Of a DNA stretch of 13,353 bases, positions 6,816-13,353 are shown piece by piece. How positions within the stretch are numbered: position 1 is the stretch's first letter; each line of letters begins with the position of its first letter. Under the pieces are notes generated by a model. The model was not told the origin of the DNA, made no database searches, and saw nothing but the letters and a program-made list of their open reading frames with translations. The position numbers and the translations under genes were made by a program. The DNA lies in the NCBI GenBank assembly GCA_035515235.1, contig DATJBS010000068.1, positions 1-13,353 of the forward strand, read 5' to 3'. Origin of the DNA: JAMLHH01 sp035515235 (GTDB lineage Bacteria > Bacteroidota > Bacteroidia > Chitinophagales > JADIYW01).

Positions 6816-7037
6816 TGCCTCTTAAATGAATGACATTGGTCCGCTATCAAATTGTCTAAAAAATCTTAATTTCTTATGTTTTAAAAGTCTGCGCAAATCC
6901 GCACAATCTGCGGGCTTATTCCGCAATCTAAGACATTCTGAATCAAGTTCAATGACAAGAGTGCCTAACTTAACTTCTTAATGTTTAAAAAGACCTGTGA
7001 TCCTTTTTGCCTTCAGTCTCTAAGGCTTCAGTCTCAC
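6816..7037. other. Intergenic remnant region downstream of the corC-like gene
   Basis: There is no gene here. It holds a degraded fragment related to the 75-bp repeat family (6935-6957, ATTCTGAATCAAGTTCAATG then ACA), a stretch GCGCAAATCCGCACAATCTG then CGGG (about 6892-6914) of the kind often seen as dispersed remnants, and a 10-bp direct repeat CTTCAGTCTC at 7011-7020 and 7026-7035. A weak foldback GCCTT/AAGGC lies just beyond the corC-like stop, but without a T-run in the right direction. Confidence 0.6.
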
Positions 7038-8309
7038 TTAATGCCTCGTCAGCATGATCTTATCAATCCTCACGCCATCCATATCTACAATCTCAAACTC
7101 ATACTTCTCCCAAAACACCTTTTGTCCAGTAGTGGGAATATGCCCTAAAAGTTGAAGAATGAATCCACCTAAAGTATTAAAATTGCCTTCGACAGCGTCT
7201 TCGTCTATTTCAAAGTATTCACAAAAAACGTAGTAAGGAATCTGTCCATCGATGAGCCAAGAGTTTTCATTTCTAGGAGTAATCTGAAATTCATCTTGAT
7301 TATACTCTGTCATGTCGCCCAATAAAGCATCTAAAACGTCATCCATAGCTACCAAACCTTCAAGCGAGCCATATTCATCTACGACAATACCGTAATGGAA
7401 TTTATTTTCCTTGAATTTTTCTAAGACTTTATAAACAGGTGTGCTTTCGGGAAAAATGATAGGTTTACGTATGAAATTTTCTAACTGAAAATGGACCTCT
7501 TTAAATTGAATAGGAAAAAGCTCTTTGACAAAAACCACCCCTTTCCAATTGTCTAATACTTTATCACAAACCAGATAAACAGAGTGGAATTCATCCTTGA
7601 TTTTCTCTTTGATTACGTCCAAATTATCTTTCTGATCTACCCAAATGACGTCGCTGCGATGAGTCATGATCTCACTGACGGTTCTGTCGCCGAGAGCAAA
7701 TACCCGCTCCACAATGTCTTGTTCAATTTCTTGGATTTCCCCGGCAGTAGTACTGTCTTGAATGATGGCTTTAATTTCTTCCTCACTTACAGCTTCACTT
7801 TGAGCATTTTTCAACCCAATAATTGCTAATACAAAATCACTTGTAGCGGTCAATAAAGCTATAAATGGTTTAGCTATCATGGATAAAAAACTCATCAGTG
7901 GAGCAACTATAGTGGCAATAGTTTCCGGAAACATCAACCCAATTCTTTTTGGGATTAACTCGCCAAATAAGATGGAGAAAAAAGTAATGAGTACAACTAC
8001 TATGGTTACTGAGATTTGATTGGAGTACGGTGTGATAAGAGGAAATTTCTCCAACCATATTTTAAATGGCTCTGTTAGATTTTCTCCGGAAAACAAACCT
8101 GTCAAAATTCCGATAAGTGTAATTCCAATTTGTACGGTAGATAAAAATGTATTAGGTCTACTAGCCAACTGAAGTGCTTTTTCAGCATTGCTACTTCCTT
8201 TTTTTGCTAAAGCTTCTAGTTTATATCTTCTGGAGGAAACTAATGCGATTTCACTCATGGAAAAAACTCCATTTAGTAAAATCAATATAACGATGATTAT
8301 AATTGCCAT
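7038..8309 (-). CDS. CorC/HlyC-type CNNM-CBS transporter protein (hemolysin family)
   Basis: An inner-membrane protein of the CNNM/CorC family, whose characterised members export Mg2+ or affect divalent cation homeostasis; older annotations call it hemolysin. Domains in order over 423 residues: CNNM (DUF21) membrane domain about 1-180, starting with helix MAIIIIVILILLNGVFSMSE and family motifs SEIALVSSRR, QIGITLIGILTGLFSG (60-75) and FGELIPKRIGL (115-125); a CBS pair about 205-332 with VSEIMTHRSDVIWV and VVDEYGSLEGLVAMDDVLD; and a C-terminal CorC/HlyC domain about 344-422 (WLIDGQIPYYVF, FNTLGGFILQLLGHIP). Length is typical and all parts are present. It lies 115 bp downstream of rsgA on the same strand with no terminator seen between, so it may be read from the same transcript. 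The transported ion is inferred from the family only. Confidence 0.92.
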   Translation of the reverse strand: MAIIIIVILILLNGVFSMSEIALVSSRRYKLEALAKKGSSNAEKALQLASRPNTFLSTVQIGITLIGILTGLFSGENLTEPFKIWLEKFPLITPYSNQISVTIVVVLITFFSILFGELIPKRIGLMFPETIATIVAPLMSFLSMIAKPFIALLTATSDFVLAIIGLKNAQSEAVSEEEIKAIIQDSTTAGEIQEIEQDIVERVFALGDRTVSEIMTHRSDVIWVDQKDNLDVIKEKIKDEFHSVYLVCDKVLDNWKGVVFVKELFPIQFKEVHFQLENFIRKPIIFPESTPVYKVLEKFKENKFHYGIVVDEYGSLEGLVAMDDVLDALLGDMTEYNQDEFQITPRNENSWLIDGQIPYYVFCEYFEIDEDAVEGNFNTLGGFILQLLGHIPTTGQKVFWEKYEFEIVDMDGVRIDKIMLTRH

Positions 8310-8424
8310 TAAAAGATATGATGCTTAATTTTTCTAGAATTAAATGAAAAAATATTGTCCGTAAAAATATATCAAATATTTTTAGATTGAAAGTAAATCA
8401 TTGAGGAGACTTTGCTTTTCACGA

Positions 8425-9366
8425 TTAGCGCTCCCAATAATCCACAGATCGGATATTGTCTAAAATGGAAAGATAAGATTCAAATCTAGACTCCGGGATT
8501 TCGTCATTGATTAAAGCATCTTTCACAGCACAGTTAGGTTCGTTTTCGTGTAAGCAATTATTATACTGACACTTATTGCTTAAAGCTTTCATTTCACGAA
8601 AATATCCGCTGAGTTCTTCAGGTTCTATTTCTATTACAAATAATTCTTTGATGCCCGGAGTGTCGATGATATAACTATCCGGCATGATTTCATACATGGT
8701 AGCAAATGTCGTAGTATGCTTTCCTTTATTCCACTTATTTGAAATATTAGCTGTCTTCAAATGTAGGTTTGGATTGATAGCATTGATAGCAGTCGACTTG
8801 CCCACGCCTGAATGACCTACTACTAAAGTAGATTTGTTTTGTAATAAATCGATAATTTCTTGTATTCCGATTTTCTCAGTGGCAGAAGATAGTATTATAG
8901 GATAACCTAAAGGCGGATAAATCTCTTGGATTTTCTCTAAGACTAATTCATCTTTCTTATTCATCCTATCTATTTTATTCACCACAATAGTGACCGGAAT
9001 ATGATAAGATTCTGCAGTGACTAAAAATCTATCTATAAAACCTAAAGAGGTTCTTGGGTGAGATATCGTCACGATGATAATTGCTTGGTCAATATTCGAA
9101 GCAATCATATGTTTGAGATGCTTCTGTCTTGGAGATTGTCGAACGATATAATTTTTTCTAGGTAAAATTTCTTCAATTACATAGTCATTGGTGTTGCTAT
9201 CATGACCGATAATGACTTCATCTCCTACAGCGATTGGGTTTGTGGTTTTGTGATTAATGAGTTTGAATTTTCCTGGAAGTCTACAATTCAATACTTCTGC
9301 TTTTTCATTTCTCACGATATACCAACTTCCTGTGGACTGAAGAACTTTAGCTTTCATAGTAGACAT
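8425..9366 (-). CDS. rsgA: Ribosome small-subunit GTPase RsgA
   Basis: A circularly permuted GTPase that assists late 30S subunit maturation; cytoplasmic and ribosome-associated. 313 residues with all expected parts: an N-terminal OB-fold (about 1-75, PIAVGDEVIIG); G4 NKID at 130-133; G5 SSATEK at 160-165; then the P-loop GHSGVGKST at 184-192, switch region GKHTTTFA at 215-222, and DTPG at 235-238. The G4-G5-G1-G2-G3 order is diagnostic. The C-terminal zinc site is visible as Cys266, Cys271, His273, Cys279 (CQYNNCLHENEPNC). The ATG at 9364-9366 directly abuts the TAA of the upstream GGGP synthase gene, with zero intervening bases, pointing to translational coupling. Another ATG three codons in (Met4) is a possible alternative start. 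Confidence 0.97.
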   Translation of the reverse strand: MSTMKAKVLQSTGSWYIVRNEKAEVLNCRLPGKFKLINHKTTNPIAVGDEVIIGHDSNTNDYVIEEILPRKNYIVRQSPRQKHLKHMIASNIDQAIIIVTISHPRTSLGFIDRFLVTAESYHIPVTIVVNKIDRMNKKDELVLEKIQEIYPPLGYPIILSSATEKIGIQEIIDLLQNKSTLVVGHSGVGKSTAINAINPNLHLKTANISNKWNKGKHTTTFATMYEIMPDSYIIDTPGIKELFVIEIEPEELSGYFREMKALSNKCQYNNCLHENEPNCAVKDALINDEIPESRFESYLSILDNIRSVDYWER

Positions 9367-10095
9367 TTAAGCGTAGTTTTTCATAGAGGTAGCAATCAAA
9401 GGAATAAAGTCAGGATATTCTTCTACGGCTGTTCCGATAACGACAACCTGAGCTCCTGAATCAAAAGCTTTCTCAACTTGCTCTACACTGCGAATTCCTC
9501 CGCCTACAATGACTGGAATGTCTACAGAATTGCAAACTCTTTGTATAATTTCTGAAGAGACTGGGTGATTAGCTCCGCTTCCTGCTTCTAGGTAAATGGA
9601 TTTTAAACCTAATAACTCTCCAGCAATAGCAGTTGCAACAGCGATATCTGCTTTGTCCGAAGGAATAGGAGTAGTATTGCTCATATAAGATACAGAAGTA
9701 GCTTTGCCGCCATCTATTAAAATATATCCCGTTGGGATCACTTCTAAGCCACTTTGTTTGATACTTGGAGCAGCCTCCACATGTCTACCTATCAATAAGT
9801 CAGCATTTCTGCCAGAAATTAATGACAATAAAAAAAGACCGTCAGCTCCATCATAAATTTGTGAAGGATTACCTGGAAAAATAATCACAGGTACATTACA
9901 ATTCTCTTTTAGATAATCGACAATTTCTTTGACTTGGTTTTTGAAAAGCAAACTACCGCCAATTAAAAATAAATGTATCCAACCTTGCTGAGCATATTCC
10001 GAGAGCTGTGAAAGCTGGTTTTGATTACATTTATCTGGATCTATTAATATTGCTAATAATTTAGAATCCCCAGTAAGTCTAGATAATATTTCCAA
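9367..10095 (-). CDS. Geranylgeranylglyceryl phosphate synthase family protein (bacterial GGGPS/PcrB-like)
   Basis: A TIM-barrel prenyltransferase family that joins a polyprenyl diphosphate to sn-glycerol-1-phosphate, best known from archaeal ether lipids. 242 residues with the motifs LAILIDPDK (14-22), SLISGRN (91-97), PTGYILIDGG (121-130), YLEAGSGA (168-175) and VGGGIRS (197-203) with IGTAVE (220-225), the phosphate-binding end of the barrel. From family knowledge, Bacteroidota carry group II GGGPS enzymes of uncertain physiological role, while Firmicutes PcrB uses longer prenyl chains; chain length cannot be read here. The start appears to be TTG (10093-10095): an in-frame TAG lies three codons upstream and no ATG is available, and the protein begins only about 14 residues before the first conserved strand, as is normal. 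It heads a probable operon with rsgA and the corC-like gene. Confidence 0.9.
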   Translation of the reverse strand: MEILSRLTGDSKLLAILIDPDKCNQNQLSQLSEYAQQGWIHLFLIGGSLLFKNQVKEIVDYLKENCNVPVIIFPGNPSQIYDGADGLFLLSLISGRNADLLIGRHVEAAPSIKQSGLEVIPTGYILIDGGKATSVSYMSNTTPIPSDKADIAVATAIAGELLGLKSIYLEAGSGANHPVSSEIIQRVCNSVDIPVIVGGGIRSVEQVEKAFDSGAQVVVIGTAVEEYPDFIPLIATSMKNYA

Positions 10096-10112
10096 TATGT
10101 ACTACTTTGATT

Positions 10113-10147
10113 CAAAGTTATCAATTTCATGAATATTATTAACAAAA
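10113..10147 (-). promoter_or_regulatory. Predicted promoter for GGGPS-rsgA(-corC)
   Basis: On the minus strand, TAACTTTG (10113-10120) matches the Bacteroidota -7 consensus TAnnTTTG exactly. TTTTG (10143-10147) supplies the -33 element with 22 bp between its TTG and the -7 TA. This predicts a start of transcription about 10 bases before the TTG start codon. Confidence 0.6.
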
Positions 10148-10193
10148 GTTATTCTCAAAGGATTTTAGAAATTGCCTATCTTTCGCACTTATT

Positions 10194-10682
10194 ATGAGAG
10201 CAAATATTTCGCTTTTACAATGGTCGTATGAATTCCTTTGGATTCTCTTATCATTTGTAGTTACAAGCATCTTTACTTGGAGCATTTACCCAAACGTCAA
10301 CAATACCCTATTTTTCTACATCAGTGTCACTATGATACTGGCAATGAATTATTTAAGATGGATAGCATTTCCTAGATATTCTCCTTTAATGTTCTCGTTT
10401 TGGTTCAAAATGGTCATGCTGATGATCAATATTCCTTTGATGATTCTCATGTTGAGGTATTTTTTATCTAGCTTAGAAATCTTTGACTCTTTTAATTTTT
10501 CTTACGGATATAGTGAAAGCTACTTTATCAAAGACGGAGTTTCTCTCGAATTTATAGTCTATGTAAGAACATTAATGATTGCGTCATTCACTTCATTTAC
10601 TTTGTTGCTTTTAATGTTTGAGTTGAGAGCTACGCAGTTGATCTTTAGATGGAGACAAGTTCCTGGATCACTTTTAAAATAA
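10194..10682 (+). CDS. Hypothetical four-helix inner-membrane protein
   Basis: I do not recognise this family. 162 residues with four predicted membrane segments: about 10-28 (EFLWILLSFVVTSIFTW), 38-58 (LFFYISVTMILAMNYLRW), 66-90 (FSFWFKMVMLMINIPLMILM) and 120-143 (FIVYVRTLMIASFTSFTLLL). A short soluble loop (about 91-115, Ser/Tyr/Phe-rich) precedes the fourth, and the tail ends in the basic IFRWRQVPGSLLK. The ATG at 10194 is the first in frame. A near-consensus -7 element TATCTTTC (10177-10184) would leave almost no 5' leader. The stop lies 5 bases before the downstream lipoprotein start, so the two are probably cotranscribed and may act together in the envelope (inference). Confidence 0.8.
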   Translation: MRANISLLQWSYEFLWILLSFVVTSIFTWSIYPNVNNTLFFYISVTMILAMNYLRWIAFPRYSPLMFSFWFKMVMLMINIPLMILMLRYFLSSLEIFDSFNFSYGYSESYFIKDGVSLEFIVYVRTLMIASFTSFTLLLLMFELRATQLIFRWRQVPGSLLK

Positions 10683-10687
10683 AACCT

Positions 10688-11404
10688 ATGTCTAAAAAGA
10701 ATATTTTTTTCTTGTTATTGTTGAGCAGCTTTTTAATCATAGCTTGTTCAAAAGATTGTAAAAAATGTAGAGGGAGCAAAATTGAGTCTCCAATCGCATT
10801 AGCCAAATTAGAAAGTATCACGGTGAATTTTTCAGGTGATTTATATTTATATCAAGATACATTTCAGTTTGCAGCCGTATACGGTCAAGAAGTAGCAATC
10901 AATAAGATCAATAAAGAAATTGAAGATGGGAATTGGGAGCTAGCCTATTCTGAATGTCTTAAATGTGAAGATGAAATACAAGTTACTTTAGTAGTTCCTA
11001 GTATTAAGCAAGTCGTATTAGTGGGTTCAGGTAATATTATAGCTGATGAATCTTTTCAGCAAAGCCATATCACAATTATTAATAAAGGATCTGGTACAAT
11101 TACTTTCAAGCAATTATATGTAGATTCTTTAATTACTTCTATAGAAGGAACAGGGAATATTAGATTGTCAGGTTCTGAAACTAAAGAGATTAAAGCTTCT
11201 GTAACAGGAGCAGGAGACTTAGAGCTTTTTCAATTACCTGGACGAAGCATATTCGCTGATATTACTGGAAGTGGAAACATCTTCACTACTGCTATTCAAA
11301 ATATCTCTGCTACTATTTCGGGCAGTGGAAATATATATTACAAAGGTGCTCCCGTTGTAGAAGAAAATATTACAGGCAGCGGAAAGCTGATCAAACAACA
11401 GTAA
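10688..11404 (+). CDS. GIN-domain (DUF2807) putative lipoprotein
   Basis: A secreted envelope lipoprotein of unknown role. The ATG at 10688 gives 238 residues starting with a lipoprotein signal peptide: MSKKN, hydrophobic core, lipobox LIIAC with Cys20 as the lipidated residue. An upstream in-frame ATG (10649) would bury the signal peptide and overlap the previous gene, so it is rejected. The mature part is a head-GIN-type beta-helix with recurring Gly-Ser/Thr-Gly turns: GSGNI at 113, GSGTI at 134, GTGNI at 154, GAGDL at 174, GSGNI at 193 and 212, GSGKL at 230. Two cysteine clusters (CSKDCKKC at 20-27, SECLKC at 88-93) near the N-terminus are unusual for the fold and might form disulfides. 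It ends 10 bp from the convergent pssA stop. Confidence 0.88.
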   Translation: MSKKNIFFLLLLSSFLIIACSKDCKKCRGSKIESPIALAKLESITVNFSGDLYLYQDTFQFAAVYGQEVAINKINKEIEDGNWELAYSECLKCEDEIQVTLVVPSIKQVVLVGSGNIIADESFQQSHITIINKGSGTITFKQLYVDSLITSIEGTGNIRLSGSETKEIKASVTGAGDLELFQLPGRSIFADITGSGNIFTTAIQNISATISGSGNIYYKGAPVVEENITGSGKLIKQQ

Positions 11405-11414
11405 GCTTTTCTGA

Positions 11415-12146
11415 TTAAGCTCTTGCTTTTTGTAGCATCGATGATAATAAAGATGCGATGATGTATAGTATGATAATAACACTCAAGCCCATAGCTTGAA
11501 GTGTAAATAATACGACCACAGAAAGTATTAAAAAGCCTATTTGAACTTCATTTCCTTTCAATTGAAATAGATTTCCTTTTAAGCTAAACATGGGAATTTC
11601 GCTAATCATCAAATAACTCATGGCCGCTAATAATACAAACATTGTTAGAGGCTGATAGATGATTTTAAATGCAAAAGAAGGCAATACCGTAAAATCTTGA
11701 TCGAAGAAATTTAAGTATAATCCCAATACGAAGATTGTAGCTGCGGGCGTAGCTAGTCCAATAAATGATTCTGTCTGTCTAGTATCTAAATTAAATTTAG
11801 CAAGTCTCACACATGCAAATAGAGTGAAAATAAACCCAAGATAAGCTAAAGGGTTGACCTCATATGATCCACCTCCTGACATATTAGACATGCTGATGAG
11901 TTGTACGAACATTGTGCCTGGAAGAACACCAAAGCTGACCATATCTGCTAATGAATCTAATTGAGCACCCAACTCTGATTTTACTTTTAAAATTTTTGCA
12001 GTAAAGCCGTCTAGAAAGTCAGCAATCAATGAGATAGCAATACAGATAGGAACAATTTTATAATTACTAGTAGCACAAGCAAAAACACCTATACTTCCAA
12101 AAAATAAGTTGATAAGCGTTAACGAGTTGGGAATATGTCGAATCAT
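11415..12146 (-). CDS. pssA: CDP-diacylglycerol--serine O-phosphatidyltransferase
   Basis: Transfers phosphatidyl from CDP-diacylglycerol to serine, making phosphatidylserine, the precursor of phosphatidylethanolamine; an integral inner-membrane enzyme. 243 residues with the CDP-alcohol phosphatidyltransferase signature near the N-terminus: Asp43-x2-Asp46-Gly47-x2-Ala50, then Gly60-x3-Asp64-x3-Asp68 (ADFLDGFTAK ... LGAQLDSLAD), followed by MVSFGVLPGT, typical of the PssA subgroup rather than PgsA. Residue 51, usually Arg in the DGxxAR motif, is Lys here. Several membrane helices follow, and the C-terminus is a hydrophobic helix ending QKARA. ATG at 12144-12146. The gene runs convergent to the GIN lipoprotein with no shared terminator seen. 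No decarboxylase (psd) gene is adjacent in the window. Confidence 0.92.
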   Translation of the reverse strand: MIRHIPNSLTLINLFFGSIGVFACATSNYKIVPICIAISLIADFLDGFTAKILKVKSELGAQLDSLADMVSFGVLPGTMFVQLISMSNMSGGGSYEVNPLAYLGFIFTLFACVRLAKFNLDTRQTESFIGLATPAATIFVLGLYLNFFDQDFTVLPSFAFKIIYQPLTMFVLLAAMSYLMISEIPMFSLKGNLFQLKGNEVQIGFLILSVVVLFTLQAMGLSVIIILYIIASLLSSMLQKARA

Positions 12147-12183
12147 CGAGTTCTTTTATTGGATTTTTATATAAATCTACTAG

Positions 12184-12191
12184 CAAAGATA
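12184..12191 (-). promoter_or_regulatory. Predicted -7 promoter element for pssA
   Basis: On the minus strand this reads TATCTTTG, an exact match to the Bacteroidota -7 consensus TAnnTTTG, 37 bases upstream of the pssA ATG. I see no well-placed TTG for the -33 box, so only the -7 half is supported. Confidence 0.5.
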
Positions 12192-12709
12192 TTAGAAAAG
12201 CAAAGATTCATCATTATTACGAGCTAATCAAGGTTTATGTATTAAAAACTTTAGAAGTTTTTGACAAAAGATTGAATTCTAAATATTTCTTTATCACTCA
12301 AGGATGAAAACTACTTTATTAAGAGATTTTCAAATCAAAAAGAGTAGAATTTATCTCTAATTGATTCATGTCAATTTGTTCAAATGTTAAAAATAACTGT
12401 TTTGCAAAAAAGGTCATAAGTTAACTTTATTTTAATATCGAATGATATATCTTCGTTTTGCGTATTTGTAATTTTGCAATTTGTTCTCAACAACCTTTAA
12501 TTGGATGAAACCCCATCCACTGTTAACTTAGCTATCTCTCTAAAATTTAAAAGTATCCATTAGTTATAGCTTTTATGCTATTGTGAGCTTTTGAAAAACC
12601 TAAAAACACATTCACATTTTATTAATTAAAAACAATCCTGTCCTAAATAAATTAAGAAACAAATATTCAGTCTGATTCCATTGGTTATTAAACAGATAAA
12701 TACCGTTTT
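12192..12709. other. AT-rich gap with an orphan promoter-like sequence
   Basis: About 520 bp without a credible gene. On the plus strand it holds a -7 consensus match (12469-12476) and a small hairpin TGGATG-AAACCC-CATCCA (12504-12521). The remainder is AT-rich with stop codons in all frames that I followed. The right end of the IS4 element must lie within the last tens of bases before 12710, but its inverted repeat cannot be set without the other end. Confidence 0.55.
12469..12476 (+). promoter_or_regulatory. Orphan -7 promoter-like element
   Basis: TAATTTTG matches TAnnTTTG exactly and sits in a GTTTTGCGTATTTG context, as seen upstream of many Bacteroidota genes. It points right towards a short hairpin and no gene. 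No TTG is ideally placed for -33 (the nearest is only 8 bp upstream). Confidence 0.35.
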
Positions 12710-13353
12710 TCAAAAAAGAACCCCTTGTAGTGATATAGGAGGTGGTTCTATGTGCTCCGAGAAGGGCTGATCGAGCCATTTTTGAAGGTTGATTTTAACA
12801 AAAAGATTTAACCGAATAAATGCAACAAGGTTTGAAAGATGCCAACTAAATTTCGACTGTGCTTTTAGTGCCTTTAAGATAAGTATTGTGATTAAAGCTG
12901 TCCATATTTGAGTCATTACAGCATTTTCACTTGTTCCAATAAAGGATTTTATGTGAAGCAGTTGCTTAATGTCTCTGAAGAATATTTCTACCTGCCATCT
13001 GCTCTTATATAATTCGCTTATAGTATTGGGTGACCATTTCAGTTGATTTGTAATCAATTCTATAACTTGTTGATTTTCTTCATCCCAAACAGAAACACGC
13101 CTCAATCTATTTGGATATTTGTTTTTAGAAGTTTCATTTTTCAATTCAATCAATTCATCTTTCATAATATGCTGATGAAGATTTTCGGGTAAATCATTTT
13201 CTAGTATTGAAACATACTGAAGGTTTTCTTTGTGTCGAATAACAAAAAACACGCCTTTGCTGTCCCAAACATTTAAGAGAGAAAAATCATTGTAAAATCG
13301 ATCGGCAACAATTACACTTCCTTTAAGTAATGGGATATCATAAGCACCTTTAT
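12710..13353 (-). CDS. IS4-family transposase, C-terminal part (cut by window edge)
   Basis: DDE transposase whose frame is open from the right edge of the window to a TGA at 12710-12712, about 214 residues. Translation from a GTG at 13250-13252 is possible but is not the real start: the frame continues upstream through KGAYDIPLLKGSVIVADRFY and NDFSLLNVWDSKG, where the Asp in VADRFYND fits the second catalytic aspartate. The IS4 YREK signature Y-x2-R-x3-E-x6-K is present as YKSRWQVEIFFRDIK, supplying the catalytic Glu. The following LLHIKSFIGTSENAVMTQIW and the hydrophobic helix ITILILKAL are typical of Bacteroidota IS4 transposases, which usually carry an N-terminal DUF4372 domain, here outside the window. 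No frameshift is seen in the part present. Confidence 0.9.
   Translation of the reverse strand, partial: KGAYDIPLLKGSVIVADRFYNDFSLLNVWDSKGVFFVIRHKENLQYVSILENDLPENLHQHIMKDELIELKNETSKNKYPNRLRRVSVWDEENQQVIELITNQLKWSPNTISELYKSRWQVEIFFRDIKQLLHIKSFIGTSENAVMTQIWTALITILILKALKAQSKFSWHLSNLVAFIRLNLFVKINLQKWLDQPFSEHIEPPPISLQGVLF

Noticed and set aside
6985..7035. Intrinsic terminator after the corC-like gene
   Set aside because: Only weak A/T foldbacks and a GCCTT/AAGGC stem without a following T-run on the minus strand.
7584..8058. Open frames opposite to or out of frame with the corC-like gene
   Set aside because: Shadows: the corC-like reading frame is continuous and carries all family motifs.
9202..9459. 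Plus-strand open frame across the rsgA/GGGPS junction
   Set aside because: It lies opposite two confident genes and has no features of its own.
11234..11482. Minus-strand open frame across the lipoprotein/pssA junction
   Set aside because: Shadow of the two convergent genes; low-complexity Ser/Tyr-rich translation.
12710..13252. IS4 transposase starting at the GTG near 13252
   Set aside because: The frame stays open to the window edge and the upstream translation contains the catalytic-Asp region, so the gene is merely cut by the window.

Overview
The window looks like a chromosomal segment of a low-GC member of the Bacteroidota (Bacteroidetes). The evidence is the set of protein families (bacterial group-II-like geranylgeranylglyceryl phosphate synthase, GIN-domain lipoprotein, citrate synthase, CorC-type CNNM/CBS protein, Bacteroidota-style IS4 and IS5 transposases), the scarcity of Shine-Dalgarno sequences, and intergenic matches to the Bacteroidota promoter -7 consensus TAnnTTTG. 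I cannot name a genus.

Layout. (1) 1-1410: the 3' end of a probable IS1595/ISXO2-like transposase, a hairpin, then a 1.2-kb non-coding array of 24 short palindromic cores (GCnCC-GTA-GGTGC type). The cores are spaced 47-55 bp apart, occur in both orientations, and belong to a higher-order repeat. (2) 1487-2789: citrate synthase (minus strand) with a clear terminator. (3) 3161-5136: a TetR-type regulator followed by a TolC-family outer-membrane protein. The periplasmic adaptor and inner-membrane pump that normally follow are absent. (4) 5137-7037: a tandem array of 75-bp inverted-repeat-ended elements (97-bp period), one copy split by an intact 1.28-kb IS5-family element. (5) 7038-10147: a minus-strand group reading GGGP synthase, rsgA, CorC-like transporter, with a good promoter at its head. 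(6) 10194-11404: a plus-strand pair, an unknown four-helix membrane protein and a GIN-domain lipoprotein. (7) 11415-12146: phosphatidylserine synthase, minus strand. (8) 12147-12709: an AT-rich gap with an orphan promoter-like sequence. (9) 12710-13353: the 3' part of an IS4-family transposase running off the window.

Functionally, two lipid enzymes (GGGP synthase and PssA) lie in the conserved-looking core, alongside ribosome maturation (RsgA), cation export and central carbon metabolism. Mobile or repeat DNA has accumulated at three junctions: the left edge, downstream of tolC, and the right edge. The most unusual structure is the regular palindrome array at the left. The best-supported evolutionary event is the IS5 insertion: removing the element and one target copy restores an exact 75-bp repeat.
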